From: Mangrovimicrobium sp033283385
GTDB lineage: Bacteria > Pseudomonadota > Gammaproteobacteria > Pseudomonadales > Halieaceae
NCBI GenBank assembly: GCA_033283385.1
Contig: JAWMQQ010000002.1
Location: forward strand, 186,001-250,000
Length of the DNA stretch: 64,000 nt
Direction: 5' to 3'
Shown here: positions 18,536 through 25,892 of the stretch, in pieces
Layout of the letters: every line of letters begins with the position of its first letter
Position numbering within the stretch: the stretch's first letter is position 1
Position numbers and translations under genes: made by a program
Notes under the pieces: generated by a model
Seen by the model: only the letters and a program-made list of their open reading frames with translations
The model's database searches: none
Told to the model about the DNA's origin: nothing

Positions 18536-19444
18536 TCAGCCTTCGAGCAGCTTTTCCATCAGCGCTTTCTGCGCGTGCAGGCGGTTCTCCGCCTCGTCCC
18601 AGATCACGGTGTCGGCGGCGTCCATCAGCTGGGCGCTGATCTCCTCGCCGCGGTGGGCGGGCAGGCAGTGCATGTACAGCGCGTCGCTGGCGGCGTGGCT
18701 CATCAGGTCGGCGTTGACCTGGTAGCCGGCCAGCGCCGCGCGGCGGATGCGTTGCTCGTCTTCCTGGCCCATGGAGGCCCAGACGTCGGTGACCACGAGG
18801 TCCGCGCCGGCGACCGCCTCGCGTGGCTCGCGCACCAGGTGGATGCGGTTGGAGTTGGCCTTGAGCAGTGCCGCGGTCGGTTCGTAGCCCTCGGGGCAGG
18901 CCAGGCGCAGCTCGAAGTCGAACTGGGCGGCGGCGTTGATGTAGCTCTGGGCCATGTTGTTGCCGTCGCCCACCCAGGCCACCACCTTGCCGGCGATGCT
19001 GCCGCGGTGCTCCACGTAGGTCTGGATGTCCGCCAGCAGCTGGCAGGGATGGTAGTCGTCGGTGAGCGCGTTGATCACCGGCACCGAGGAGGCGGCGGCA
19101 AAGCGCTCGATGATGTCGTGGCCGAAGGTGCGGATCATGATGATGTCGACCATCGATGAGATCACCCGCGCGGAGTCCTCCACCGGCTCGCCGCGACCCA
19201 GCTGGGTGTCGTTGGGCGACAGGAACATGGCGTGGCCGCCCAGCTGCGCCATGCCCGCCTCGAAGGACACCCGGGTGCGGGTGGAGGCCTTCTCGAAGAT
19301 CATGCCCAGGACGCGGCCCGGGAACTTGCGCTGGTCCACGCCGGCGCGGTGCTCGGCCTTCATCTCGATGGCGCGGGCGATGAGCGCCTCGAGCTCCGCC
19401 GGGCTGAAATCGCTGAGGGTGAGGAAGTGCCGGGGACTAGCCAT
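18536..19444 (-). CDS. argF: Ornithine carbamoyltransferase
   Basis: 302 residues from the ATG at 19444. Carbamoyl-phosphate motif KASTRTRVSF (about 50-59), HPCQLLAD, and the ornithine-side motif MHCLPAHRGEE near the end are intact. It converts ornithine and carbamoyl phosphate to citrulline in arginine synthesis, as a cytosolic trimer. The length fits the short bacterial anabolic form (about 305 in Pseudomonas). It follows argD by 26 bp on the same strand, so argD-argF is an operon covering two consecutive parts of the pathway. A reading frame continues upstream of the start inside argD, but homology begins at MASPRHFLTL. Confidence 0.96.
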   Translation of the reverse strand: MASPRHFLTLSDFSPAELEALIARAIEMKAEHRAGVDQRKFPGRVLGMIFEKASTRTRVSFEAGMAQLGGHAMFLSPNDTQLGRGEPVEDSARVISSMVDIIMIRTFGHDIIERFAAASSVPVINALTDDYHPCQLLADIQTYVEHRGSIAGKVVAWVGDGNNMAQSYINAAAQFDFELRLACPEGYEPTAALLKANSNRIHLVREPREAVAGADLVVTDVWASMGQEDEQRIRRAALAGYQVNADLMSHAASDALYMHCLPAHRGEEISAQLMDAADTVIWDEAENRLHAQKALMEKLLEG

Positions 19445-19470
19445 GGGAAATCTCTTGTACTTTTTGCTGC

Positions 19471-20634
19471 TTACAGGTCGAGGATCAGGTTCGCCACGCC
19501 CTGGGCGAGCTCGGCGGCCTGTTCGTCGGTCATCACCAGCGGCGGCAGCAGCCGGACGGTATTGCCCGCGGTGACGTTGATCAGCAGGCCTTCCGCGAGT
19601 GCGCGGGCGACCAGGTCCGGGCACTCCCGGTCCAGTTCGAAGCCCAGCATCAGGCCCTTGCCGCGCACGGCTTTGAGCCGGCCGGAGGCGGCGGTCTTCT
19701 CGCTGATGATGTCGCGGATGATCTGGCCCTTGCGCGCCACGCCGGCCATCAGGTCCTCGCCGGTGATGGTCTCGAGCACCGCCAGCGCGGTGGCGCAGAC
19801 CAGCGGGTTGCCGCCGTAGGTGGAGCCGTGGTTGCCGGCGCCGAGGACATGCGCCGCCTCGCCGCGGGCGAGGCAGGCGCCGATCGGCACGCCGTTGCCC
19901 AGGCCCTTGGCGGTGGTCACCACGTCCGGCATGAAACCCATGCCCTGGTAGGCGAACCAGGTGCCGGTGCGGCCGCTGCCGGTCTGCACTTCGTCCAGCA
20001 TCATCAGCCAGCCCTGGCGGTCGCACAGGTCGCGCACGGCGCGCAGGTAGTCCTCGTCCAGCGGCTGCACGCCGCCCTCGCCCTGGATCGGCTCCGCGAG
20101 GAAGGCCACCACGTCGGGGTTCTTGTCGGCGATGGACTCCAGCGCCTTGATGTCGTTGCGCGGCGCGCGCACGAAACCGCTGACCAGCGGCTCGAAGCCG
20201 GCCTGGATCTTGCGGTTGCCGGTGGCGCTGAGTGTGGCCAGGGTGCGGCCGTGAAAGGCGCCCTCGAGGACGATGATCGCGGGTTTGTCGATGTCGCGCT
20301 TGTGGCCGTAGAGTCGCGCCAGCTTGATCGCCGCCTCGTTGGCCTCGGCGCCGGAATTGCAGAAGAAGCAGTTCTCCATGCCGGTCTCGGCCGCCAGGCG
20401 CTCGCCCAGCTGTTCCTGCGGGCCAATGCCGTACAGGTTTGAGGTGTGTACCAGCTTTTCCGCCTGCGACTGGATCGCGGCGGTGACCGCCGGGTGGGCG
20501 TGGCCCAGCCCGGTGACGCCGATGCCGGAAATGCCGTCCAGGTAGCGGCGGCCCTCGGTGTCGTACAGGTAGACCCCCTCACCGTGGGTGAAGGTGACGG
20601 GGAGCCTGGCGTAGGTGGGCATCAACGCCGACAT
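19471..20634 (-). CDS. argD: Acetylornithine aminotransferase
   Basis: 387 residues, class III PLP transaminase. PLP-Lys in TTAKGLGNGVPIG, DEVQTGSGRTG before it, and GHAHPAVTAA near residue 45. Makes N-acetylornithine from N-acetylglutamate semialdehyde; such enzymes often also act on succinyldiaminopimelate in lysine synthesis. The frame is open further upstream (to 20715), but the ATG at 20634 has GGAGG 5-6 nt before it and begins the conserved part (MSALMPTYARLPV), so it is the start. First gene of argD-argF. No ARG box was recognised in the 188-bp gap to grxD. Confidence 0.95.
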   Translation of the reverse strand: MSALMPTYARLPVTFTHGEGVYLYDTEGRRYLDGISGIGVTGLGHAHPAVTAAIQSQAEKLVHTSNLYGIGPQEQLGERLAAETGMENCFFCNSGAEANEAAIKLARLYGHKRDIDKPAIIVLEGAFHGRTLATLSATGNRKIQAGFEPLVSGFVRAPRNDIKALESIADKNPDVVAFLAEPIQGEGGVQPLDEDYLRAVRDLCDRQGWLMMLDEVQTGSGRTGTWFAYQGMGFMPDVVTTAKGLGNGVPIGACLARGEAAHVLGAGNHGSTYGGNPLVCATALAVLETITGEDLMAGVARKGQIIRDIISEKTAASGRLKAVRGKGLMLGFELDRECPDLVARALAEGLLINVTAGNTVRLLPPLVMTDEQAAELAQGVANLILDL

Positions 20635-20822
20635 TTTTTCCTCCGCTGAACGCAAAAAGGCAGCGGGAGCTGCCTCGAAACCGCCCACTATAGCCGGGCA
20701 GGGTAAAATTGGCAATCGAGCCGGGAGCGTGGATATTTTGCGCGCCGATTGCTGTAGAATGCTACCTCAGCAATCAACTTGAATGCGGGCATCAGCCCCG
20801 CCGTGGTATCACAGGAACCGTC

Positions 20823-21155
20823 ATGGATATTTTTGACACGATCAAAGAGCAGATCGAGAACAACGCCATCCTTCTTTACATGAAGGGCTCACCCAACCAG
20901 CCCCAGTGCGGCTTCTCCGCGCGCACCGTGCAGGCGCTGATGCAGTGCGGCGAGCGCTTCGCCTACGTTGACGTGCTGTCCAACCCCGATGTGCGCGCCA
21001 ACCTGCCGAAGTACGGCAACTGGCCGACTTTTCCGCAGCTGTGGGTGGACGGCGAACTGGTCGGCGGTTGCGATATCGTGACGGAGATGTTCGAAAGCGG
21101 TGAGTTGCAGACCCTGATCAAGGAAACCGCGGCAGCGCGCACCGCCGCGGACTAA
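20823..21155 (+). CDS. grxD: Monothiol glutaredoxin (Grx4 type)
   Basis: 110 residues, the usual Grx4 size. The active site is the monothiol CGFS in QCGFSARTVQAL (about residue 29), with WPTFPQLWVDGELVGGCDI for glutathione contact. It acts in Fe-S cluster carriage and trafficking, often with BolA-type partners, in the cytosol. The ATG at 20823 follows a TAGAAT -10-like hexamer (20755-20760) by about 60 bp. The frame is open upstream of this ATG, but homology begins at MDIFDTIKEQI. Next to bfr-bfd on the opposite strand, it makes a small iron-handling neighbourhood. Confidence 0.96.
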   Translation: MDIFDTIKEQIENNAILLYMKGSPNQPQCGFSARTVQALMQCGERFAYVDVLSNPDVRANLPKYGNWPTFPQLWVDGELVGGCDIVTEMFESGELQTLIKETAAARTAAD

Positions 21156-21218
21156 GCCTGGCCGGCTGGCTCTGGTAGCCAGACCACGGGCAGCCAGACC
21201 GCGGCCGGTTCCTGGCGA

Positions 21219-21698
21219 TCAGGAGCCGGCCGATTCCATGGCGCTCTGCAGGTAGTTCTGCAGGCCGACCTTCTCGATGAGTCCCAGCTGGGTTTCCAGC
21301 CAGTCGATGTGCTCCTCTTCGGACTCCATGATGTGGACGAAGATCTCCCGCGACACGTAGTCACCGACTTCCTCGCAATAGGCGACTGCCTCCTTGAGGT
21401 CGGCGTGCGCCTTGTGCTCCAGCTGGAGGTCGCACTCGAGCATTTCCCTGGTGTTCTCGCCGATCAGCAACTTGCCGAGGTCCTGCAGGTTGGGCAGGCC
21501 CTCGAGGAACAGGATGCGCTCGATCAGCGTATCCGCATGTTTCATCTCGTCGATGGATTCGTGGTACTCGTGCTCGCCGAGTTCCTTCAGGCCCCAGTCC
21601 TTGTACATGCGGGCGTGCAGGAAATACTGGTTGATGGCTACCAGTTCGTTGCCCAGGATCCGGTTGAGGTGCTCGATAACTTTGGGGTCGCCTTTCAT
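21219..21698 (-). CDS. bfr: Bacterioferritin
   Basis: 159 residues, the standard Bfr length. Four-helix ferritin-like fold with ferroxidase ligands (Glu in GNELVAINQYF, Glu/His in MKHADTLIER, later HIMESEEEHIDW) and the heme-ligand Met in IDEMKHAD (Met52). It stores iron as a 24-mer with heme at subunit interfaces. GAGAGA (revcomp of TCTCTC) lies 5-10 nt before the ATG. It is 140 bp downstream of bfd, its electron donor for iron release, with a Fur-type box in that gap. Confidence 0.96.
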   Translation of the reverse strand: MKGDPKVIEHLNRILGNELVAINQYFLHARMYKDWGLKELGEHEYHESIDEMKHADTLIERILFLEGLPNLQDLGKLLIGENTREMLECDLQLEHKAHADLKEAVAYCEEVGDYVSREIFVHIMESEEEHIDWLETQLGLIEKVGLQNYLQSAMESAGS

Positions 21699-21789
21699 GG
21701 TCTCTCTCCTGCGTAAAACCGGTTTACAGGATGGACGCGGGGCAGTGCAAAGTCAATTTAAGCCGTTGATTTCCAAGGGTTTTGAAACT

Positions 21790-21808
21790 GATAATCAGAG
21801 TGATTCTC
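21790..21808. promoter_or_regulatory. Candidate Fur box upstream of bfr
   Basis: 14 of 19 bases match the classical GATAAT-based Fur consensus (GATAATCAGAGTGATTCTC). It lies 92 bp upstream of the bfr start and just after the bfd stop. Suggests bfr can be transcribed apart from bfd under iron control. Confidence 0.5.
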
Positions 21809-21838
21809 AGTCCTTGTGGGATGCCGGGGGGAGGGTGC

Positions 21839-22054
21839 TCAGCCGGCTGAGGACAGGGGGTAGAACAGGCTCTCGTCCACCGCGACGGCTTCATCCAGGG
21901 TGTCGCGCACGATCTGCCCGGCCAGCAGGCCGCACTTGCCGCACTGGCTCGCCACGCCCAGCTGCGAGCGCACTTCGCGCAGGGACGAGGCCCCGTTGCG
22001 CACCGCTTCGCGGATCTGGGTGTCGGTAATTCCTTTGCAGAGGCAGACGTACAT
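21839..22054 (-). CDS. bfd: Bacterioferritin-associated ferredoxin
   Basis: 71 residues. The four cluster cysteines are at 4 and 6 (MYVCLCKGIT) and 38 and 41 (SQCGKCG), the Bfd [2Fe-2S] pattern. It passes electrons to bacterioferritin heme to release stored iron. It has a short C-terminal extension (VDESLFYPLSSAG). Upstream of bfr on the same strand, with a Fur-type box about 50-68 bp before its start, as expected for a gene induced in iron shortage. Confidence 0.94.
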   Translation of the reverse strand: MYVCLCKGITDTQIREAVRNGASSLREVRSQLGVASQCGKCGLLAGQIVRDTLDEAVAVDESLFYPLSSAG

Positions 22055-22103
22055 GGTTCGGGTTGCTGGCTGGCTGTTATCGACCTGGAGAGTTGAAATT
22101 ATT

Positions 22104-22122
22104 GAAAACGAGAATGATTGTC
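22104..22122. promoter_or_regulatory. Candidate Fur box upstream of bfd
   Basis: GAAAACGAGAATGATTGTC matches 14 of 19 positions of the classical Fur consensus. It lies 50 bp upstream of the bfd start, in a typical repressor position. It is 183 bp from the divergent peroxiredoxin start, so control of that gene is less likely. Confidence 0.55.
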
Positions 22123-22258
22123 AACAACATTCTAATCTGGCAATCACCCGCCGGTATCTTTTTATAGCACACCGATTCCGGCAGGCGGCCCGGCGCGGCG
22201 GATTTCGGCCGCAGGTTTGCCAGCGGCGGCGGACGCGGTTACGATGCTGGCCCGTCGT

Positions 22259-22283
22259 GCGGGGCATTCGCCCCGCATTTTTT
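22259..22283 (+). terminator. Intrinsic-terminator-like hairpin in the peroxiredoxin 5' leader
   Basis: GCGGGGC (22259-22265), loop ATTC, GCCCCGC (22270-22276), then A and six Ts. It ends 21 bp before the peroxiredoxin ATG. No plus-strand gene lies upstream to need a terminator, because bfd is divergent. It may act as an attenuator if the promoter lies upstream. Confidence 0.5.
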
Positions 22284-22304
22284 ATCCCTGAATGGAGTTT
22301 TTCA

Positions 22305-22907
22305 ATGGGCGTTTTAGTTGGTAAACCTGCACCTGATTTCGATGTGGCCGCGGTACTGGGCGGTGGGGAAATCGTCGATTCCTACAAGCGGTCCGAGGCC
22401 ATGGCCGGCAAGTACGGCCTGGTGTTCTTCTATCCGCTGGATTTCACTTTCGTCTGCCCCTCCGAGCTGATCGCCCTGGATCACCGCATGGACAAGTTCC
22501 GCGAACTGGGTGTGGAAGTGGTAGCGGTGTCCATCGACTCGCAGTTCACCCACAACGCCTGGCGCAACACCGCAGTGAAAGACGGCGGCATCGGCGCTGT
22601 CTCCTACACCATGGCCGCTGACGTCAACCACGACATCTGCCGCGCCTTCGACGTCGAATCCGCCGGCGGTGTCGCATTCCGCGGCGCGTTCCTGATCGAC
22701 AAGGAAGGCACCGTGCGTTCGCAGCTGGTCAACGACCTGCCGCTGGGCCGCAACATCGACGAGCTGATCCGCCTGGTCGAGGCGCTGCAGTTCCACGAAG
22801 AGCACGGCGAAGTCTGCCCGGCTGGCTGGAACAAGGGCGACAAGGGCATGTCCGCCTCCCCGGACGGCGTCGCCGCCTACCTGGCCGAGAACGCCGAAGC
22901 GCTGTAA
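22305..22907 (+). CDS. Typical 2-Cys peroxiredoxin
   Basis: 200 residues from the ATG at 22305. Thioredoxin fold; peroxidatic Cys in FTFVCPSE (about residue 51) and resolving Cys in GEVCPAGW (about 173). It reduces peroxides using thioredoxin or a similar donor, in the cytosol. The C-terminus ends LAENAEAL, without the YF motif of over-oxidation-sensitive forms, so it is probably robust. The frame is open for 135 codons upstream, but nothing there is conserved and the ATG follows a GGAG by 9 nt. A strong terminator follows, so it is monocistronic. Confidence 0.95.
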   Translation: MGVLVGKPAPDFDVAAVLGGGEIVDSYKRSEAMAGKYGLVFFYPLDFTFVCPSELIALDHRMDKFRELGVEVVAVSIDSQFTHNAWRNTAVKDGGIGAVSYTMAADVNHDICRAFDVESAGGVAFRGAFLIDKEGTVRSQLVNDLPLGRNIDELIRLVEALQFHEEHGEVCPAGWNKGDKGMSASPDGVAAYLAENAEAL

Positions 22908-22961
22908 ATCGCGCGCTCCCAGGCCACCGGAACTCGGGCCCCGGCCCGCGTTTTGCTTCGG

Positions 22962-22998
22962 GGGGACGGAGGGGTTTATCTCCCTCCGTCCCCTTTTT
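22962..22998 (+). terminator. Intrinsic terminator after the peroxiredoxin gene
   Basis: A 12-bp GC-rich stem (GGGGACGGAGGG, 22962-22973, with CCCTCCGTCCCC, 22982-22993), an 8-nt loop and TTTTT (22994-22998). Confidence 0.9.
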
Positions 22999-23030
22999 GT
23001 CTGGGGCCTGTGGTGTGGTCGGGGTTGGGG

Positions 23031-23036
23031 TATAAT
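23031..23036 (+). promoter_or_regulatory. -10 element (TATAAT) before proA
   Basis: A perfect TATAAT lies 32 bp before the proA start and after the upstream terminator. No good -35 is seen at 16-18 bp. It probably starts the long proA-to-lipB unit. Confidence 0.5.
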
Positions 23037-23067
23037 CGCGCTTTTTCCGTGGCGGAGATTTTGTTTA

Positions 23068-24324
23068 ATGGATGTCGAGCTTTACATGGCCGGTATTGGC
23101 CGGGCGGCGCGAGCCGCGTCCCGCGTGGTGGCGGCTTCGTCCACCCGGGCGCGCAATGACGCCCTGCTCGCCATGCGGGAGGCGCTGGACGCCGCCCGGG
23201 ACCGCCTGCTCGCCGCCAATGCAGCGGATATGCAGCGCGGACGCGACAACGGGCTGGACAGCGCGTTGATGGATCGCCTGGAACTGACCCCGGCGCGCAT
23301 CGACAACATGCTGGAGGGCCTGACCCAGGTCGCCGGCCTGCCCGACCCGGTGGGCAGCATCTCCGACGTGAATACCCGTCCCAGCGGCATCCAGGTCGGC
23401 CGCATGCGCGTGCCGCTGGGCGTGATCGGCATCATTTACGAATCCCGCCCCAACGTCACCGTCGAGGCCGCCAGCCTGTGCCTGAAGTCGGGCAACGCGA
23501 CGATTCTGCGCGGCGGCAGCGAAGCGCTGGAATCCAACATGGCCATCGCCGCCTGCCTGGCCCAGGGCCTGCGTGAGGCCGGCCTGCCGGAGGCCGCGGT
23601 GCAGGTCATCGAGACCCGCGACCGCGACGCCGTGGGCCAGCTGATCGCCATGCCGGAATACGTCGACGTGATCGTGCCGCGCGGCGGCAAGGGCCTGATC
23701 GAGCGCATCAGCCGCGACGCCCGGGTGCCGGTGATCAAGCACCTGGACGGCAACTGCCACGTCTACATCGACGAGGGTGCGGACGAGGACATGGCGCTGG
23801 CCATCGCGGTCAACGCCAAGACCCAGCGCTACGGCACCTGCAACACCATGGAAACCCTGCTGGTGCACACGGCCATGGCCGAGCGCCTGTTGCCGCGCCT
23901 GGGCGAAGCCTACGCCGCGGCGGGTGTGGAATTGCGCGTCTGCGAGCGCTCACGGCAGTGGCTGCCCGACGCCAGCGCCGCCACGGATGCGGACTGGTAC
24001 GAGGAATACCTCGGCCCGATCCTCGCCCTGCGCCTGGTCGACGACATCGACGCGGCCATGGACCACATCGACACGTACAGCTCCCGCCACACCGAAAGCA
24101 TCGTTACCGCCGATCACGGCCGCGCCATGCGCTTCCTGCGCGAGGTGGACTCCAGCTCGGTGATGGTCAATGCATCCACCCGCTTTGCCGACGGCTTCGA
24201 GTACGGCCTGGGCGCGGAGATCGGCATCTCCACCGACAAGCTGCACGCCCGTGGCCCGGTCGGCCTGGAGGGACTGACCTCGCAGAAATACATCGTGCTG
24301 GGTGAGGGGCAGGTCCGTCATTGA
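23068..24324 (+). CDS. proA: Glutamate-5-semialdehyde dehydrogenase (gamma-glutamyl phosphate reductase)
   Basis: 418 residues, full-length ProA of the ALDH superfamily. The catalytic Cys is in RYGTCNTMETLL (about residue 255); SGNATILRGGSEA (about 147-159) is part of the cofactor region. It reduces gamma-glutamyl phosphate with NADPH in the second step of proline synthesis, in the cytosol. proB is not in the window. Its stop TGA overlaps the nadD TTG start (ATTGA). First gene of a long same-strand run to lipB. Proline is also an osmoprotectant precursor. Confidence 0.96.
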   Translation: MDVELYMAGIGRAARAASRVVAASSTRARNDALLAMREALDAARDRLLAANAADMQRGRDNGLDSALMDRLELTPARIDNMLEGLTQVAGLPDPVGSISDVNTRPSGIQVGRMRVPLGVIGIIYESRPNVTVEAASLCLKSGNATILRGGSEALESNMAIAACLAQGLREAGLPEAAVQVIETRDRDAVGQLIAMPEYVDVIVPRGGKGLIERISRDARVPVIKHLDGNCHVYIDEGADEDMALAIAVNAKTQRYGTCNTMETLLVHTAMAERLLPRLGEAYAAAGVELRVCERSRQWLPDASAATDADWYEEYLGPILALRLVDDIDAAMDHIDTYSSRHTESIVTADHGRAMRFLREVDSSSVMVNASTRFADGFEYGLGAEIGISTDKLHARGPVGLEGLTSQKYIVLGEGQVRH

Positions 24325-24968
24325 CTGCCAGTTTCTCCCCGGTGGGGGTGCTCGGCGGCACCTTCGACCCGGTGCACTTCGGCCACCTGCGCTCGGCGCT
24401 GGAGCTGGTCGAGCACCTGTCCCTGGACCACCTGCGCCTGATGCCCTGTGCGACGCCACCCCTGGGAAAACAGCCAGCCTGCAACGCCCTGCACCGCGCC
24501 GCCATGGTCGAGCTGGCGGTGCGCGACGAGCCCCGGCTGCGCTGCGACAGCCGCGAACTGTCCCGCACCGGAACGTCCTACACCATCCTCAGTCTCGCCG
24601 AACTGCGCGACGAACTCGGGCCGCAGGTACCTTTGTGCCTGGTCATGGGCGGGGACGCGGTGCAGTACATCGAGAGCTGGGAGCGCTGGACACAACTGCT
24701 GGACTTCGCGCACATCGTGGTGCTCGCCCGGCCGGGCTGGCAGGTCCCCACCACCGGCACGGTGGCGCAGTGGCTGGCCACCCACAGGGTGCAATCCCCG
24801 CAGGCGCTGGCAGCGCGCCCGGCCGGCGGCATCCTGGTGGAGGAGCTGCGCCAGCTGGCGATTTCCTCGACGGATATCCGCGCCATGCTGCACCGCGGCC
24901 AGTCGCCGCGCTACCTGCTGCCGGAACAGGTCTTGGACTATATTCAGGAGAACCAACTTTACCCGTGA
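24321..24968 (+). CDS. nadD: Nicotinate-nucleotide adenylyltransferase
   Basis: 215 residues. Nucleotidyltransferase motifs GGTFDPVHFGHL (about 11-22) and SSTDIRAML near the C-terminus are intact. Converts nicotinate mononucleotide and ATP to deamido-NAD in NAD synthesis. The most likely start is TTG at 24321, one base before the proA stop, with GAGGGG about 10 nt upstream; no ATG or GTG lies before the conserved motif except the GTG at 24342, which would cut the first strand. The order proA-nadD-rsfS-rlmH is common in gammaproteobacteria. Confidence 0.94.
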   Translation: MTASFSPVGVLGGTFDPVHFGHLRSALELVEHLSLDHLRLMPCATPPLGKQPACNALHRAAMVELAVRDEPRLRCDSRELSRTGTSYTILSLAELRDELGPQVPLCLVMGGDAVQYIESWERWTQLLDFAHIVVLARPGWQVPTTGTVAQWLATHRVQSPQALAARPAGGILVEELRQLAISSTDIRAMLHRGQSPRYLLPEQVLDYIQENQLYP

Positions 24969-25004
24969 ACAGGAATGACATCCCAATGAAGAGCCGCCCA
25001 CGCG

Positions 25005-25352
25005 ATGCAGGCTGAACAACTCAAGGAACTGGTCGTCGAGGCGCTCGACGACCTCAAGGCAGTCAATACCGTGGCGCTTGACGTCACCGCCCTCACCGAC
25101 GTCATGGATTACCTGGTCATTGCCAGCGGCACCTCCAACCGCCACGTAAAATCCCTCGCGGACAACGTGTGCATGGAGGCCAAGAAGCAGGGCCAGCGCG
25201 CCCTGGGCGTGGAGGGCGAGGACGCCGGCGAGTGGGTGCTGGTGGACTTCGGCGACGTGGTCGTGCACGTGATGCTGCCCGCCACCCGCGATTTCTACGA
25301 CCTGGAGCGTCTCTGGACGGATCACCGCGAATCCGGCGAACCGCAGGCCTGA
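25005..25352 (+). CDS. rsfS: Ribosomal silencing factor
   Basis: 115 residues, the RsfS/YbeB size. Conserved core MDYLVIASGTSNRHVKSLAD (about 33-52) and WVLVDFGDVVVHVM (about 80-93). It binds ribosomal protein L14 on the large subunit and blocks subunit joining when nutrients run low; rplN (L14) is in the same window. 36 bp after nadD, 12 bp before rlmH. Nothing unusual. Confidence 0.95.
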   Translation: MQAEQLKELVVEALDDLKAVNTVALDVTALTDVMDYLVIASGTSNRHVKSLADNVCMEAKKQGQRALGVEGEDAGEWVLVDFGDVVVHVMLPATRDFYDLERLWTDHRESGEPQA

Positions 25353-25364
25353 CCCAGCCTCGCA

Positions 25365-25835
25365 ATGCGCATCAGCATCCTCGCCATCGGCACGAAGATG
25401 CCCGGCTGGGTCTACCAGGGCGTCGAGGAATACCACAAGCGAATGCCCCGCGAACTCGGTGTCGAGTGGCGCGAGCTGCCGCTTGCGCAGCGCGGCAAGT
25501 CCGCCAATGCGGCCCAGCTGATGGAAAAGGAGGGCGAGGCGCTGTTGAAGGCGATACCCGACGGCGACCGGGTGATCGCCCTGGACGTGCTGGGCAAGTC
25601 GCTCTCGACCCCGCAGCTGGCGCAACGGCTGTCGGACTGGCAGATGTCCGGCGACAACTTCAGCCTGCTGATCGGCGGCCCCGACGGCCTGTCCCAAAGC
25701 TGCCTGGCGCGGGCCGAGATGCGCTGGTCGCTGTCCGCCCTGACCCTGCCGCACCCGCTGGTGCGGGTGATTCTCGCCGAGCAGCTCTACCGGGCTTGGA
25801 CAATCACGGTCAATCACCCGTATCATCGCGACTAG
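25365..25835 (+). CDS. rlmH: 23S rRNA (pseudouridine1915-N3)-methyltransferase
   Basis: 156 residues, SPOUT-class methyltransferase of standard length. The SAM-binding knot is visible in FSLLIGGPDGLS (about 102-113) and the conserved C-terminus LAEQLYRAWTITVNHPYHRD. It methylates pseudouridine 1915 in helix 69 of 23S rRNA on the 70S ribosome. 12 bp after rsfS and 57 bp before mrdA, within the conserved elongation-gene cluster. Confidence 0.97.
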   Translation: MRISILAIGTKMPGWVYQGVEEYHKRMPRELGVEWRELPLAQRGKSANAAQLMEKEGEALLKAIPDGDRVIALDVLGKSLSTPQLAQRLSDWQMSGDNFSLLIGGPDGLSQSCLARAEMRWSLSALTLPHPLVRVILAEQLYRAWTITVNHPYHRD

Positions 25836-25892
25836 GGCGCGCAGACGGGCCCGCTCGCATTCCAGCATAAGAAAACCAGGCCCCGCGGTTAC

